DNA from: Bacillota bacterium
GTDB taxonomy: Bacteria; Bacillota; Tb-RUG-66
Direction of reading: 5' to 3'
Assembly: GCA_016288255.1 (NCBI GenBank)
Contig: JAEEYS010000142.1
Span: forward strand, 1-5,239
DNA: 5,239 bases
Position numbers and translations under genes: made by a program. Numbering within the stretch: the stretch's first letter is position 1; every line of letters starts with the position of its first letter. Below the pieces are notes generated by a model. That model was not told the origin of the DNA. It made no database searches and worked only from the letters and a program-made list of their open reading frames with translations. This document shows positions 1 through 5,239 of this stretch, in pieces.

Positions 1-251
1 AGCTGTTTGGCGTAGAATCGCTAAAAGAAAAAAGAAGTATCGTAAAACGATTTTTGAATCAGATCCGAAAACGGTTCAATATTTCCGTTTGTGAATTGGA
101 CCGTATGGACAGCAAAGAGTACCTGGTCATTGGGATGTCTATGATCTCAAATGACAGAAAGCATGTAGATCAGGTGATCTCAGAAGTGACCCGGTTTGTA
201 GAAGCGGAATCTCCCGGTATGATTACTGATGTTGCGACAGGTTTGGTATAG
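1..251 (+). CDS. ylxP: YlxP-like DUF503 family protein, 5' end missing
   Basis: This is the 3' part of a small DUF503 (YlxP) gene. The reading frame is open from base 3 and stops at TAG 249-251, giving about 82 visible residues. The family is roughly 90-95 residues long, so only the first ten or so are lost upstream of the window. The visible start reads LFGVESLKEKRS, the hallmark SLKEKR segment of the family, followed by a basic helix and FNISVCELD, which matches the family's FNVSVxExD strand. A TTG at 54 could be taken as a start, but it lies after the SLKEKR motif and would cut the conserved domain in half, so I reject it. YlxP proteins are small alpha/beta proteins encoded between infB and rbfA in many Firmicutes; a link to ribosome assembly or translation has been proposed, but the molecular role is not settled. 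The stop lies 16 bases before rbfA, consistent with co-transcription. Confidence 0.87.
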   Translation, partial: LFGVESLKEKRSIVKRFLNQIRKRFNISVCELDRMDSKEYLVIGMSMISNDRKHVDQVISEVTRFVEAESPGMITDVATGLV

Positions 252-258
252 AGGGAGG
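252..258 (+). promoter_or_regulatory. Ribosome binding site of rbfA
   Basis: AGGGAGG, directly after the ylxP stop codon, is a strong Shine-Dalgarno sequence. It sits 9 bases before ATG 268 and decides the rbfA start in favour of this codon over the in-frame ATG at 229, which lies inside ylxP and would precede the site. Confidence 0.85.
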
Positions 259-267
259 AAAAGGAAA

Positions 268-630
268 ATGTCAGAATTAAGATTAAGACGCGTAGGACAA
301 GAAATCAAAAAAGTCATCAGCGATCTTTTGGAAAAAGGGATGAAGGATCCCAGGCTAAAAGATTCCCTGGTGACGATCACCCATGTGCTGGTCACACCGG
401 ACTTTAAATATGCGAAAGTGTATGTCAGCGTTTTGGATGATGCGAAAGCGGAAGACGTATTAAACGGCTTGAACAGCGCAAAAGGATATATCAGAAAAGA
501 AGTGGGCAGCAAAGTGAAGCTTCGGTTCACGCCGGAATTCAGTTTTGTGCTGGATAAGTCTATGGAATACGCAATGGATATGTCAAGATTGATCGATAAA
601 GTGAGAAAAGAAGATGAAGAACGATCCTAA
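268..630 (+). CDS. rbfA: 30S ribosome-binding factor A
   Basis: RbfA is a cytoplasmic, KH-fold assembly factor that binds the immature 30S subunit near the neck and helps 16S rRNA processing and late 30S maturation, including in the cold. The predicted protein has 120 residues, a usual length. The N-terminal helix (residues 5-22) is followed by the family motif KDPRL (26-30). The strand pair VTITHVLVTPDFKYAKVYVSVL (about 35-56) and the interhelical A-x-G of the RbfA KH variant (A71, G73) come next, then the RFTPEFSF strand (86-93). The tail is highly charged (KVRKEDEERS). The start at 268 is set by the AGGGAGG site 9 bases upstream. A longer form from ATG 229 would add 13 non-conserved residues and overlap ylxP. 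The last 17 bases overlap nrnA, which suggests translational coupling. Family membership is clear. Confidence 0.96.
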   Translation: MSELRLRRVGQEIKKVISDLLEKGMKDPRLKDSLVTITHVLVTPDFKYAKVYVSVLDDAKAEDVLNGLNSAKGYIRKEVGSKVKLRFTPEFSFVLDKSMEYAMDMSRLIDKVRKEDEERS

Positions 631-1600
631 TATGCTTGAAATGGATTTGGCGATCCAAAAAATAAAAGAAGAGGATAAAATCGCTTTGATCTGTCATATC
701 AATCCCGATGCGGACGCATTGGGGTCAACGGCAGCTATGTACCTGATGCTCAAAGAATGCGGAAAAGATGTAGTTTGGATTCAAAACGATTCCGTAGCGG
801 GAAAATATGATTTCATTACCCGCTATGTAGAAAAAGAGGGTTGGGTACAGGTTGAAGAAAAAGACAGGATCAAAGGCAGACTTTTGGTCTCGATCGACTG
901 CGGCGACAAGGAACGGCACGGAGATTTCCAAACGGATCTTTGTCCCTTTGTGATCGATATAGACCATCATGCTTCCGGACAGCCTTTTGGGGATATCAAT
1001 ATCATCGATCCCTCCGCCAGCGCTTCCGGCGAGATCGTATTTCGGCTTTTTGCAGCATGGGGACGGGATCTGACAAAAGAGATTGCATTTTGTCTTTACA
1101 GCGCCATATCCGCGGATACGGGAAACTTCAAATTTTCCAATGTGACAAAAGATACTTTTTTGATCGCGTCAAAATTAAAAGAAGTCGGTTTTGACCATAC
1201 GGTAGTGCCCAAGATCTTGTTTGACGAAATGGATCAAAAGAGCGCAAAATTATTGGGATACATTTTGAGCAATTATCACTCGGAACAAGACACTTTGATC
1301 TGGATCAGTGTAGATCATGATTTTATTACAAAGCACCAGCTGTCCGGGCCGGATTTTGACGGGCTGGTCAGCTATTTGCTGAGGATCGTGCCGCATAAAG
1401 TGGCGGTATTGTTCAGAGAAATGGAAAAAGATGTGGCGAACCTATCTTTTCGGTCGGAAGAGGATAGATTTGATGTGGGAGAATTGGCCAGCCGATTCCA
1501 CGGCGGCGGCCACAAACGGGCTGCCGGCGCGGTAATAGAAGGAAAACTGGATCAGACGATCTCCATGGTACTGTCGGAAATAAGGGATATGATAAAATGA
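614..1600 (+). CDS. nrnA: NrnA-type DHH/DHHA1 phosphoesterase (oligoribonuclease / pAp phosphatase)
   Basis: NrnA-type proteins use Mn2+ to degrade 2-5 nt RNA (nanoRNA), in some species also pGpG, and to remove the 3' phosphate of pAp. Counting from ATG 614 there are 328 residues. The DHH domain shows all metal-binding motifs: H28 with D32 and D34 in HINPDADALGS, D95 in SIDCGD, the DHH triad D117-H119 in DIDHH, and D168 in ADTGNF. The C-terminal DHHA1 domain ends with the substrate-binding loop GGGHKRAAG (297-305). It lacks the CBS and nucleotidyltransferase domains of larger relatives, so it is the short NrnA form and not RecJ. The start is uncertain. ATG 614 overlaps rbfA by 17 bases and has only a weak purine-rich upstream stretch; ATG 632 or 641 would place the first histidine at about residue 19-22, closer to other NrnAs. 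The stop overlaps the truB start as ATGA. The exact substrate preference cannot be read from sequence. Confidence 0.93.
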   Translation: MKNDPNMLEMDLAIQKIKEEDKIALICHINPDADALGSTAAMYLMLKECGKDVVWIQNDSVAGKYDFITRYVEKEGWVQVEEKDRIKGRLLVSIDCGDKERHGDFQTDLCPFVIDIDHHASGQPFGDINIIDPSASASGEIVFRLFAAWGRDLTKEIAFCLYSAISADTGNFKFSNVTKDTFLIASKLKEVGFDHTVVPKILFDEMDQKSAKLLGYILSNYHSEQDTLIWISVDHDFITKHQLSGPDFDGLVSYLLRIVPHKVAVLFREMEKDVANLSFRSEEDRFDVGELASRFHGGGHKRAAGAVIEGKLDQTISMVLSEIRDMIK

Positions 1601-2499
1601 AAGGGATTTTGAACGTATTAAAACCGGTAGGAATGACTTCTCATGACGTGGTAAATCATATCCGCAAAACCTACCGTTTGGATAAAGTGGGCCATACGGG
1701 AACGCTGGATCCAGGCGCTTCGGGCGTATTGCCGATCTGTATCGGCAAAGCGACCCGGGTATCGTCTTATGTGATGGATTCTACCAAAACCTATCGGGCG
1801 GAAATGACCTTTGGTACAGCGACAGACAGTGGAGACAGCTATGGCAATATTTTGGAAACGTCGGAAGAAAGACCGGACAAAGAAACCTTTCTTTCTGTTT
1901 TGGATCGTTTTATAGGAGAGATCGAGCAGGTTCCTCCTATGACTTCTGCGGTCAAAGTGGGTGGTCAGACTTTATATAAGCTGGCCAGAAAAGGGCAGGA
2001 GATCGAACGTCCGAAGCGGAAAGTGACTATTTATGGGATCTCTTTGGTACGGTTTACAAAAGAAAAAGCGGTGATCGATGTCACTTGTTCCAGCGGCACT
2101 TATATCAGGACATTGATAGCCGATATTGGAAAAGAATGCGGCACGGCAGCGTATATGTCTTTTTTGATTCGGACCAGGGTCAATTGTTTTTGTATCGAAG
2201 ATGCGTGGCCTTTGGAGATGCTCAAAGAAAAAGCGAACTTAGAGGATTGTTTGTGCCCTATAGAACAAGTCTTTCGGGATCTGGAGCAGATCACCCTGAC
2301 GAAAACGGAGATAAGACGGCTGTTAAATGGACTTGCGATGCCGTTAAAGACCAAACAAAAAAAAGATACGCTTCTTTTGCTGTTTGATCAAAAGAGGGAA
2401 GCAGTCGCTTTGGGCAAGACCATTTCTTCCGATTCCTATAAGATTTTTAAAAATTTAAGTGAAGTAGCGGAGACGGGTAGATATGAGAGTGATTCATGA
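1597..2499 (+). CDS. truB: tRNA pseudouridine(55) synthase
   Basis: TruB isomerises U55 in the T loop of most tRNAs to pseudouridine and also acts as a tRNA folding chaperone. The 300-residue protein has the family's usual length. Motifs appear in order: KPVGMTSHDVV (9-19); the catalytic loop GHTGTLDPGASGVLP with catalytic D38; the KTYRAEMTFGTATDSGD segment (64-80) carrying the active-site Tyr66; QVPPMTSAVKVGGQTLYKLAR (111-131); GTYIRTL (167-173); and the conserved Arg192 in LIRTRV. The region from about 235 to 295 is the C-terminal RNA-binding part found in bacterial TruB. One departure is visible: after RTRV the family normally has G followed by P, A or N and F, whereas here it is NCF (196-198). 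The start ATG is embedded in the nrnA stop (ATGA), with AGGG (1583-1586) 10 bases upstream, so translation is probably coupled to nrnA. The last 17 bases overlap ribF. Confidence 0.97.
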   Translation: MKGILNVLKPVGMTSHDVVNHIRKTYRLDKVGHTGTLDPGASGVLPICIGKATRVSSYVMDSTKTYRAEMTFGTATDSGDSYGNILETSEERPDKETFLSVLDRFIGEIEQVPPMTSAVKVGGQTLYKLARKGQEIERPKRKVTIYGISLVRFTKEKAVIDVTCSSGTYIRTLIADIGKECGTAAYMSFLIRTRVNCFCIEDAWPLEMLKEKANLEDCLCPIEQVFRDLEQITLTKTEIRRLLNGLAMPLKTKQKKDTLLLLFDQKREAVALGKTISSDSYKIFKNLSEVAETGRYESDS

Positions 2500-3409
2500 C
2501 ATAGACAAATTTTATCCGGATTATGACAGTTTGGCTTTGTCCTTGGGCAATTTTGACGGATGCCATTTGGGACATGACAAACTGATCCAAACCTTAAAAC
2601 AGTCTGATTGCCAGAAAAAAGCGATCATGACGTTTGATCCTCATCCTGTGACGCTTTTTTCCAAAAAAGAGGAAGTCATAAAGTTTATTACCCCGGGGGA
2701 AGAACGGTTCCGCATGCTGGGCATGTCGGAAATAGATTATCTTTTTGTGATTCCTTTTACAAAAGAGTTCAGTGAAATGCCCTATTTGTCTTTTTTGGAA
2801 AAGCTCTTGGACAGCTTGAGAGTAAAGGAGATCGTTGTAGGGTTTAATTACAGATTCGGCCATTTGGGAAAAGGCGACGCGGCGGTTTTGAAAGAGCTGG
2901 CGCTCCAATACGGATATAAGGCGACGATCGTAGACCCGATCATGCTGGATGGGAAGGTCATTTCCAGCACAGAGATCAAAAACTGTATCGAAGAAGGAAA
3001 AATCGACCTGGCCAACCAAATGTTGGGAAGAGCTTTTTCCATCACCGGCACGGTAAAAAAAGGAAAAGGACTTGGCAAAAAAATAGGATTTCCCACTGCC
3101 AATGTATTTCCCCACAAAGATCAAGTGCTGCCGAAACGGGGCGTTTACAGCGCAGAGGTCTTGTATGACGATACGATATACAAAAGCCTTTTGAACGTAG
3201 GGATCAACCCTACTTTTGGGCAGGAGCAGATCCATATCGAAGCTTATATTTGCGATTTTGAGGAAGATATTTACGAAAAAGAGCTGACGATCTATTTTAA
3301 TCGCTTTATTCGAGGAGAGCGAAAGTTTGGCAGCGCAAAAGAATTGGCAGAGCAGATCAATCGGGATCTGGAAACGGCGGGAATGCATAAAATTAGTTTA
3401 CAAATATGA
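2483..3409 (+). CDS. ribF: Bifunctional riboflavin kinase / FAD synthetase
   Basis: RibF phosphorylates riboflavin to FMN and adenylates FMN to FAD, both in the cytoplasm. The 308-residue protein has the two-domain layout. The N-terminal FMN adenylyltransferase domain shows LGNFDGCHLGH (21-31, with the nucleotide-binding H28 and H31), TFDPHP (50-55), GFNYRFGHLGKGD (120-132) and ISSTEIK (160-166). The C-terminal riboflavin kinase domain (about 182-305) shows GKGLGKKIGFPTANV with the Mg/ATP-binding PTAN (204-207), NVGINPTF (238-245), the probable catalytic base E253 in HIEAY, and the FIRGERKF segment near the end. The adenylyltransferase motif is usually ISSTRIR; here it is E at 164 and K at 166. 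Both activities are still expected. GGAG at 2469-2472, 10 bases before the ATG, supports the start, and the gene overlaps truB by 17 bases. No FMN riboswitch is visible, so it appears to be expressed with the translation operon. Its 3' end carries the -35 box for rpsO. Confidence 0.97.
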   Translation: MRVIHDIDKFYPDYDSLALSLGNFDGCHLGHDKLIQTLKQSDCQKKAIMTFDPHPVTLFSKKEEVIKFITPGEERFRMLGMSEIDYLFVIPFTKEFSEMPYLSFLEKLLDSLRVKEIVVGFNYRFGHLGKGDAAVLKELALQYGYKATIVDPIMLDGKVISSTEIKNCIEEGKIDLANQMLGRAFSITGTVKKGKGLGKKIGFPTANVFPHKDQVLPKRGVYSAEVLYDDTIYKSLLNVGINPTFGQEQIHIEAYICDFEEDIYEKELTIYFNRFIRGERKFGSAKELAEQINRDLETAGMHKISLQI

Positions 3410-3425
3410 TTTCCTATGTTAAAAT
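3397..3425 (+). promoter_or_regulatory. Predicted sigma-A promoter for rpsO
   Basis: The -35 box TTTACA (3397-3402) is separated by exactly 17 bases from the -10 box TAAAAT (3420-3425). The -10 is preceded by TGT, giving an extended -10 (TGn). Each box differs from consensus at one position. The predicted transcript start is near 3432, about 11 bases before the first structured element of the leader. The -35 box and the ribF stop codon lie within the same 13 bases, so the promoter is tucked into the end of ribF. It would allow rpsO to be made independently of the upstream operon. This is prediction by pattern only. Confidence 0.72.
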
Positions 3426-3442
3426 ATAGAGGTATGTTCAGG

Positions 3443-3537
3443 AATAGTTCGAATAAAATAGAAATACGACTATTCGATTCACTACCATTTACGAAGCAGA
3501 TCGAATCTCCGACGATCACCTTGGTAAATGGACTATT
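3443..3537 (+). promoter_or_regulatory. Structured rpsO leader, predicted three-way junction (candidate S15 autoregulatory element)
   Basis: The leader can be folded by hand into three helices meeting at one point. P1 pairs 3443-3448 with 3532-3537 (AATAGT/ACTATT). P2 pairs 3449-3455 with 3471-3477 (TCGAATA/TATTCGA, 7 bp, 15-base loop). P3 spans 3485-3531: CCATTTAC pairs with GTAAATGG (8 bp), then comes a G/G mismatch, AAG/CTT, a symmetrical CA/AC internal loop, GATCG/CGATC and a 9-base loop. P1 abuts both P2 and P3 with no unpaired base; seven bases (3478-3484) join P2 to P3. S15 binds a three-way junction in 16S rRNA, and rpsO leaders that S15 represses are known in E. coli, Geobacillus and Thermus, so this is most simply an S15-responsive element. 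The match to a described class is inferred, and I could not place the G-U/G-C pair motif that S15 reads in 16S helix 22. Confidence 0.62.
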
Positions 3538-3543
3538 ATGAAA

Positions 3544-3550
3544 AAGGAGG
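3544..3550 (+). promoter_or_regulatory. Ribosome binding site of rpsO
   Basis: AAGGAGG is a near-perfect Shine-Dalgarno sequence ending 11 bases before ATG 3562. It begins only 6 bases after helix P1 of the leader. It also falls in the loop of a possible alternative hairpin, GACTAT (3531-3536) with ATAGTC (3553-3558). It excludes the in-frame ATG at 3538 as the start, because that codon lies upstream of the site. Confidence 0.87.
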
Positions 3551-3561
3551 GCATAGTCATT

Positions 3562-3831
3562 ATGTCAAAAGTAGAAGAAAGAAAACAGGATATCATTGCG
3601 CAGTATAGGACCCATGAAAGCGATACCGGTTCACCGGAAGTACAGATCGCGATCTTAACGGAAAAAATCAACCATTTGAACGAACATCTGAAATATCATA
3701 AAAAAGATCACCACAGCAGACGCGGTCTTTTAAGAATGGTTGGGAAAAGAAGAGGATTATTGAACTATTTAAAAAGTAAAGACATTGAAAGATACAGATC
3801 GATTATTCAAAGACTTGGCTTAAGAAAATAG
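3562..3831 (+). CDS. rpsO: 30S ribosomal protein S15
   Basis: S15 is a primary binding protein of the 16S rRNA central domain, where it organises the helix 20/21/22 junction, and it takes part in an intersubunit bridge. The 89-residue product has the standard length. Conserved features are the N-terminal helix followed by TGSPEVQIA (22-30), the rRNA-binding H42 and DHHSRRGL (49-56), and [11 protein letters not shown] (60-70), ending in a basic tail. The start is ATG 3562, 11 bases after AAGGAGG; an in-frame ATG 24 bases upstream would add eight non-conserved residues and lacks its own site. The gene has its own predicted promoter, a structured leader that may bind S15 itself, and a strong terminator 5 bases after the stop, so it looks like a separately controlled one-gene unit placed between the translation operon and pnp. 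Confidence 0.98.
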   Translation: MSKVEERKQDIIAQYRTHESDTGSPEVQIAILTEKINHLNEHLKYHKKDHHSRRGLLRMVGKRRGLLNYLKSKDIERYRSIIQRLGLRK

Positions 3832-3836
3832 TGTAC

Positions 3837-3868
3837 AAAAAGAGTGGGAGATTTGCCCACTCTTTTTT
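3837..3868 (+). terminator. Intrinsic terminator after rpsO
   Basis: GAGTGGG (3842-3848) pairs perfectly with CCCACTC (3856-3862) around a 7-base loop, followed by six T (3863-3868). The A run before the stem can pair with the T run and extend the stem to 12 bp. This is a classic Rho-independent terminator. On the opposite strand the five A just before the stem read as T, so it might act weakly in both directions. Since pnp follows with little room for a promoter, pnp is probably fed partly by read-through. Confidence 0.93.
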
Positions 3869-3945
3869 AAAATAGCTCCATGAGACAAGCATGGATGAGG
3901 TCATAAAAGAATCCAAAAGATAGATTTTGAAAGGAGTAAACGATT
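3869..3945 (+). promoter_or_regulatory. pnp leader with small hairpin and ribosome binding site
   Basis: This 77-base gap between the rpsO terminator and pnp holds a 6-bp hairpin, TCCATG (3877-3882) with CATGGA (3890-3895) and a 7-base loop, and a strong ribosome binding site AAAGGAG (3930-3936) 9 bases before the TTG start. A TAAAAT at 3868-3873 resembles a -10 box but overlaps the terminator T run and has no credible -35 box at 16-18 bases. In E. coli the rpsO-pnp gap has a terminator and then a long RNase III hairpin through which PNPase controls itself; the hairpin here is too short to be a convincing RNase III site. Expression of pnp probably relies on read-through or on a promoter I do not recognise. 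Confidence 0.5.
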
Positions 3946-5239
3946 TTGGCAATATTTCAAACAGACTTTTGCGGAAGAAATTTTTCGATAGAAGTGGATA
4001 AATTTGCAGAACAGACCAATGGTGCCGTAATGGCTCGTTATGGCGATACTGCGGTTTTAGTCACGGTTTGCGCGTCCAAAAAACCCAAAGAAGGGATCGA
4101 CTTTTTTCCTCTTACGGTAGACTTTGAAGAACGGATGTATGCGGCAGGGAAGATCCCCGGCGGGTTTTTGAAAAGAGAAGGCAGACCCAGCGAAAAAGCG
4201 ATTTTAACCTCTCGTTTGATCGACAGACCGATCAGGCCTTTGTTCCCCAAAGGATTTCGCAATGATGTGCAAGTTGTTGCTACCGTGTTTTCCGTAGACC
4301 AGGAAAACCAGCCGGATATCGTTGCCATGAACGGCGCTTCTATGGCTTTGAGCATTTCCGATATTCCTTTTGGCGGACCTATCGGCGCTGTACAAGTGGG
4401 ATTGATCGGTGATCAAATCGTGGTCAATCCGGATCTGAAACAAAGAGAAGAAAGCGTTTTGCATTTGGTTGTAGCCGGCACAAAAGATGCGGTGATGATG
4501 GTAGAAGGGGAAGCCAATGAAGTTTCCGAAGATATGATGTTAGAAGCTATTATGGCAGGCCACGAAGAAATCAAAAAAATCATCGCCTTCCAAGAAGACG
4601 TGATCAGTCAAGTGGGCAAAGAAAAGAAAGAATATCCTTTGACGGTTGTACCGGATGAAATGATCGAAGAAATGAAAGCATTCTTAGGCAATGATTTAAG
4701 AGAAGCCTGCGGTATTTATGAAAAAACCGAAAGGCAAACCGCTATGGACGCTGTAGAAGAAAAAGTGATGACACATTTTTTGGAACAGTATCCGGAAGAC
4801 GAAGGGTTTATCGTAGAAGCCTTTGATAAAATATTAAAACAGACTGTAAGAAAAATGATCCGGGAAGAAAGGATCAGACCGGATGGAAGAAAATTGACGG
4901 AAATCAGACCGATCACATGCGAAGTAGGGCTGTTAAACCGTGTACACGGTTCCGGCCTCTTTAAAAGAGGGCAGACCCAAGTGCTGTCCATTGCGACTTT
5001 GGGAGCAAAAAGCGATGTGCAGATCATCGACGGGTTGGGACTGGAAGACAACAAACGGTATATGCACCATTATAATTTCCCGCCCTATAGCGTAGGGGAA
5101 GCAAGACCTATGAGAAGCCCCGGCAGAAGAGAGATCGGCCATGGCGCTTTGGCGGAACGGGCATTGGAATCCATGATCCCACCGGTAGAAGATTTTCCTT
5201 ATACCATCCGTGTGGTATCGGAAGTATTAAGTTCCAACG
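3946..5239 (+). CDS. pnp: Polyribonucleotide nucleotidyltransferase (PNPase), 3' end missing
   Basis: PNPase is a trimeric, phosphate-dependent 3'-5' exoribonuclease, reversible to a polymerase, and a central mRNA-decay enzyme. The frame is open from TTG 3946 to the window edge (431 codons of about 700). The first RNase PH domain (about 1-140) has [39 protein letters not shown] (53-74) and [11 protein letters not shown] (91-100). A helical linker follows (about 150-300, with [17 protein letters not shown]). The second, catalytic RNase PH domain starts at IRPDGR (310-315) and shows [12 protein letters not shown] (334-345), [13 protein letters not shown] (373-385) and [15 protein letters not shown] (393-407). 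It is cut after SEVLSSN, so the remaining core with its catalytic aspartates and the KH and S1 domains lie outside. The TTG start is supported by AAAGGAG 9 bases upstream and by family alignment; the next ATG (4030) is inside the conserved core. Together with nrnA it supplies an RNA-to-mononucleotide decay chain. Confidence 0.97.
   Translation, partial: MAIFQTDFCGRNFSIEVDKFAEQTNGAVMARYGDTAVLVTVCASKKPKEGIDFFPLTVDFEERMYAAGKIPGGFLKREGRPSEKAILTSRLIDRPIRPLFPKGFRNDVQVVATVFSVDQENQPDIVAMNGASMALSISDIPFGGPIGAVQVGLIGDQIVVNPDLKQREESVLHLVVAGTKDAVMMVEGEANEVSEDMMLEAIMAGHEEIKKIIAFQEDVISQVGKEKKEYPLTVVPDEMIEEMKAFLGNDLREACGIYEKTERQTAMDAVEEKVMTHFLEQYPEDEGFIVEAFDKILKQTVRKMIREERIRPDGRKLTEIRPITCEVGLLNRVHGSGLFKRGQTQVLSIATLGAKSDVQIIDGLGLEDNKRYMHHYNFPPYSVGEARPMRSPGRREIGHGALAERALESMIPPVEDFPYTIRVVSEVLSSN

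Noticed and set aside
54..251. Independent short gene starting at TTG 54
   Set aside because: The frame continues upstream to the window edge with the conserved SLKEKR motif of DUF503, so this is the tail of a truncated gene.
229..267. Longer rbfA from ATG 229
   Set aside because: It adds 13 non-conserved residues, starts inside ylxP and lies upstream of the strong ribosome binding site at 252-258.
180..530. Minus-strand open frame of 116 codons opposite ylxP and rbfA
   Set aside because: It overlaps two recognised genes and shows no family motif.
2440..2483. FMN riboswitch ahead of ribF
   Set aside because: ribF starts inside truB with no leader, so there is no room for the multi-helix FMN aptamer.
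2594..3388. Long open frame (264 codons) on the minus strand opposite ribF
   Set aside because: It lies wholly inside ribF, which has every expected motif. Its translation resembles no family I know, and it is a codon-bias shadow.
3538..3561. Upstream in-frame ATG for rpsO at 3538
   Set aside because: It precedes the Shine-Dalgarno sequence, has no site of its own and would add eight residues not found in S15.
3868..3873. TAAAAT as a -10 box for pnp
   Set aside because: It overlaps the terminator T tract and has no -35-like sequence at 16-18 bases upstream (TGGGAG at the 17-base spacing).
4038..5142. Several minus-strand open frames opposite pnp
   Set aside because: They overlap the intact PNPase frame, which is open over the whole stretch and matches the family throughout.
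1..5239. Mobile element, CRISPR array, toxin-antitoxin or other accessory system
   Set aside because: Apart from the one leader gap, the window is filled by conserved housekeeping genes. I found no direct-repeat array, transposase-like frame or tRNA/rRNA gene.

Overview
The window is a continuous piece of a conserved bacterial chromosomal neighbourhood, the 3' part of the nusA-infB translation operon followed by rpsO and pnp, with every gene on the + strand. The order is ylxP (DUF503, 3' part only), rbfA, nrnA, truB, ribF, rpsO and pnp (5' part only). This order, the presence of a YlxP/DUF503 gene and an NrnA-type DHH phosphoesterase between rbfA and truB, the strong AGGAGG-like ribosome binding sites, the TTG start of pnp and the A-rich coding strand all point to a Gram-positive Firmicute, most likely in the Clostridia. 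I cannot name a genus from the sequence.

Layout. Bases 1-3409 are tightly packed and look like one transcription unit: ylxP ends 16 bases before rbfA, rbfA and nrnA overlap by 17 bases, nrnA and truB by 4 (ATGA), and truB and ribF by 17. Bases 3410-3561 form the only sizeable gap. It holds a near-consensus sigma-A promoter whose -35 box lies inside the end of ribF, and then a leader of about 130 bases that can be folded by hand into a three-way junction just upstream of the rpsO ribosome binding site. rpsO (3562-3831) is followed by a textbook intrinsic terminator (3837-3868). A 77-base stretch with a small hairpin and a strong ribosome binding site then leads into pnp, which starts at TTG 3946 and runs off the window after 431 codons.

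How the genes fit together. RbfA matures the 30S subunit, TruB modifies tRNA U55, S15 nucleates the 30S platform, and PNPase and NrnA form a decay chain: PNPase shortens RNA and NrnA clears the short oligonucleotides that remain. RibF makes FMN and FAD and is the metabolic outlier, although it commonly sits at this position. The region is core genome. I see no mobile element, CRISPR array, tRNA or rRNA gene and no sign of a new multi-gene system. The part most worth a second look is the rpsO leader. Its geometry fits an S15 autoregulatory RNA, and its repeated GACTATT and ATAGT segments allow mutually exclusive pairings that also involve the sequence around the ribosome binding site.
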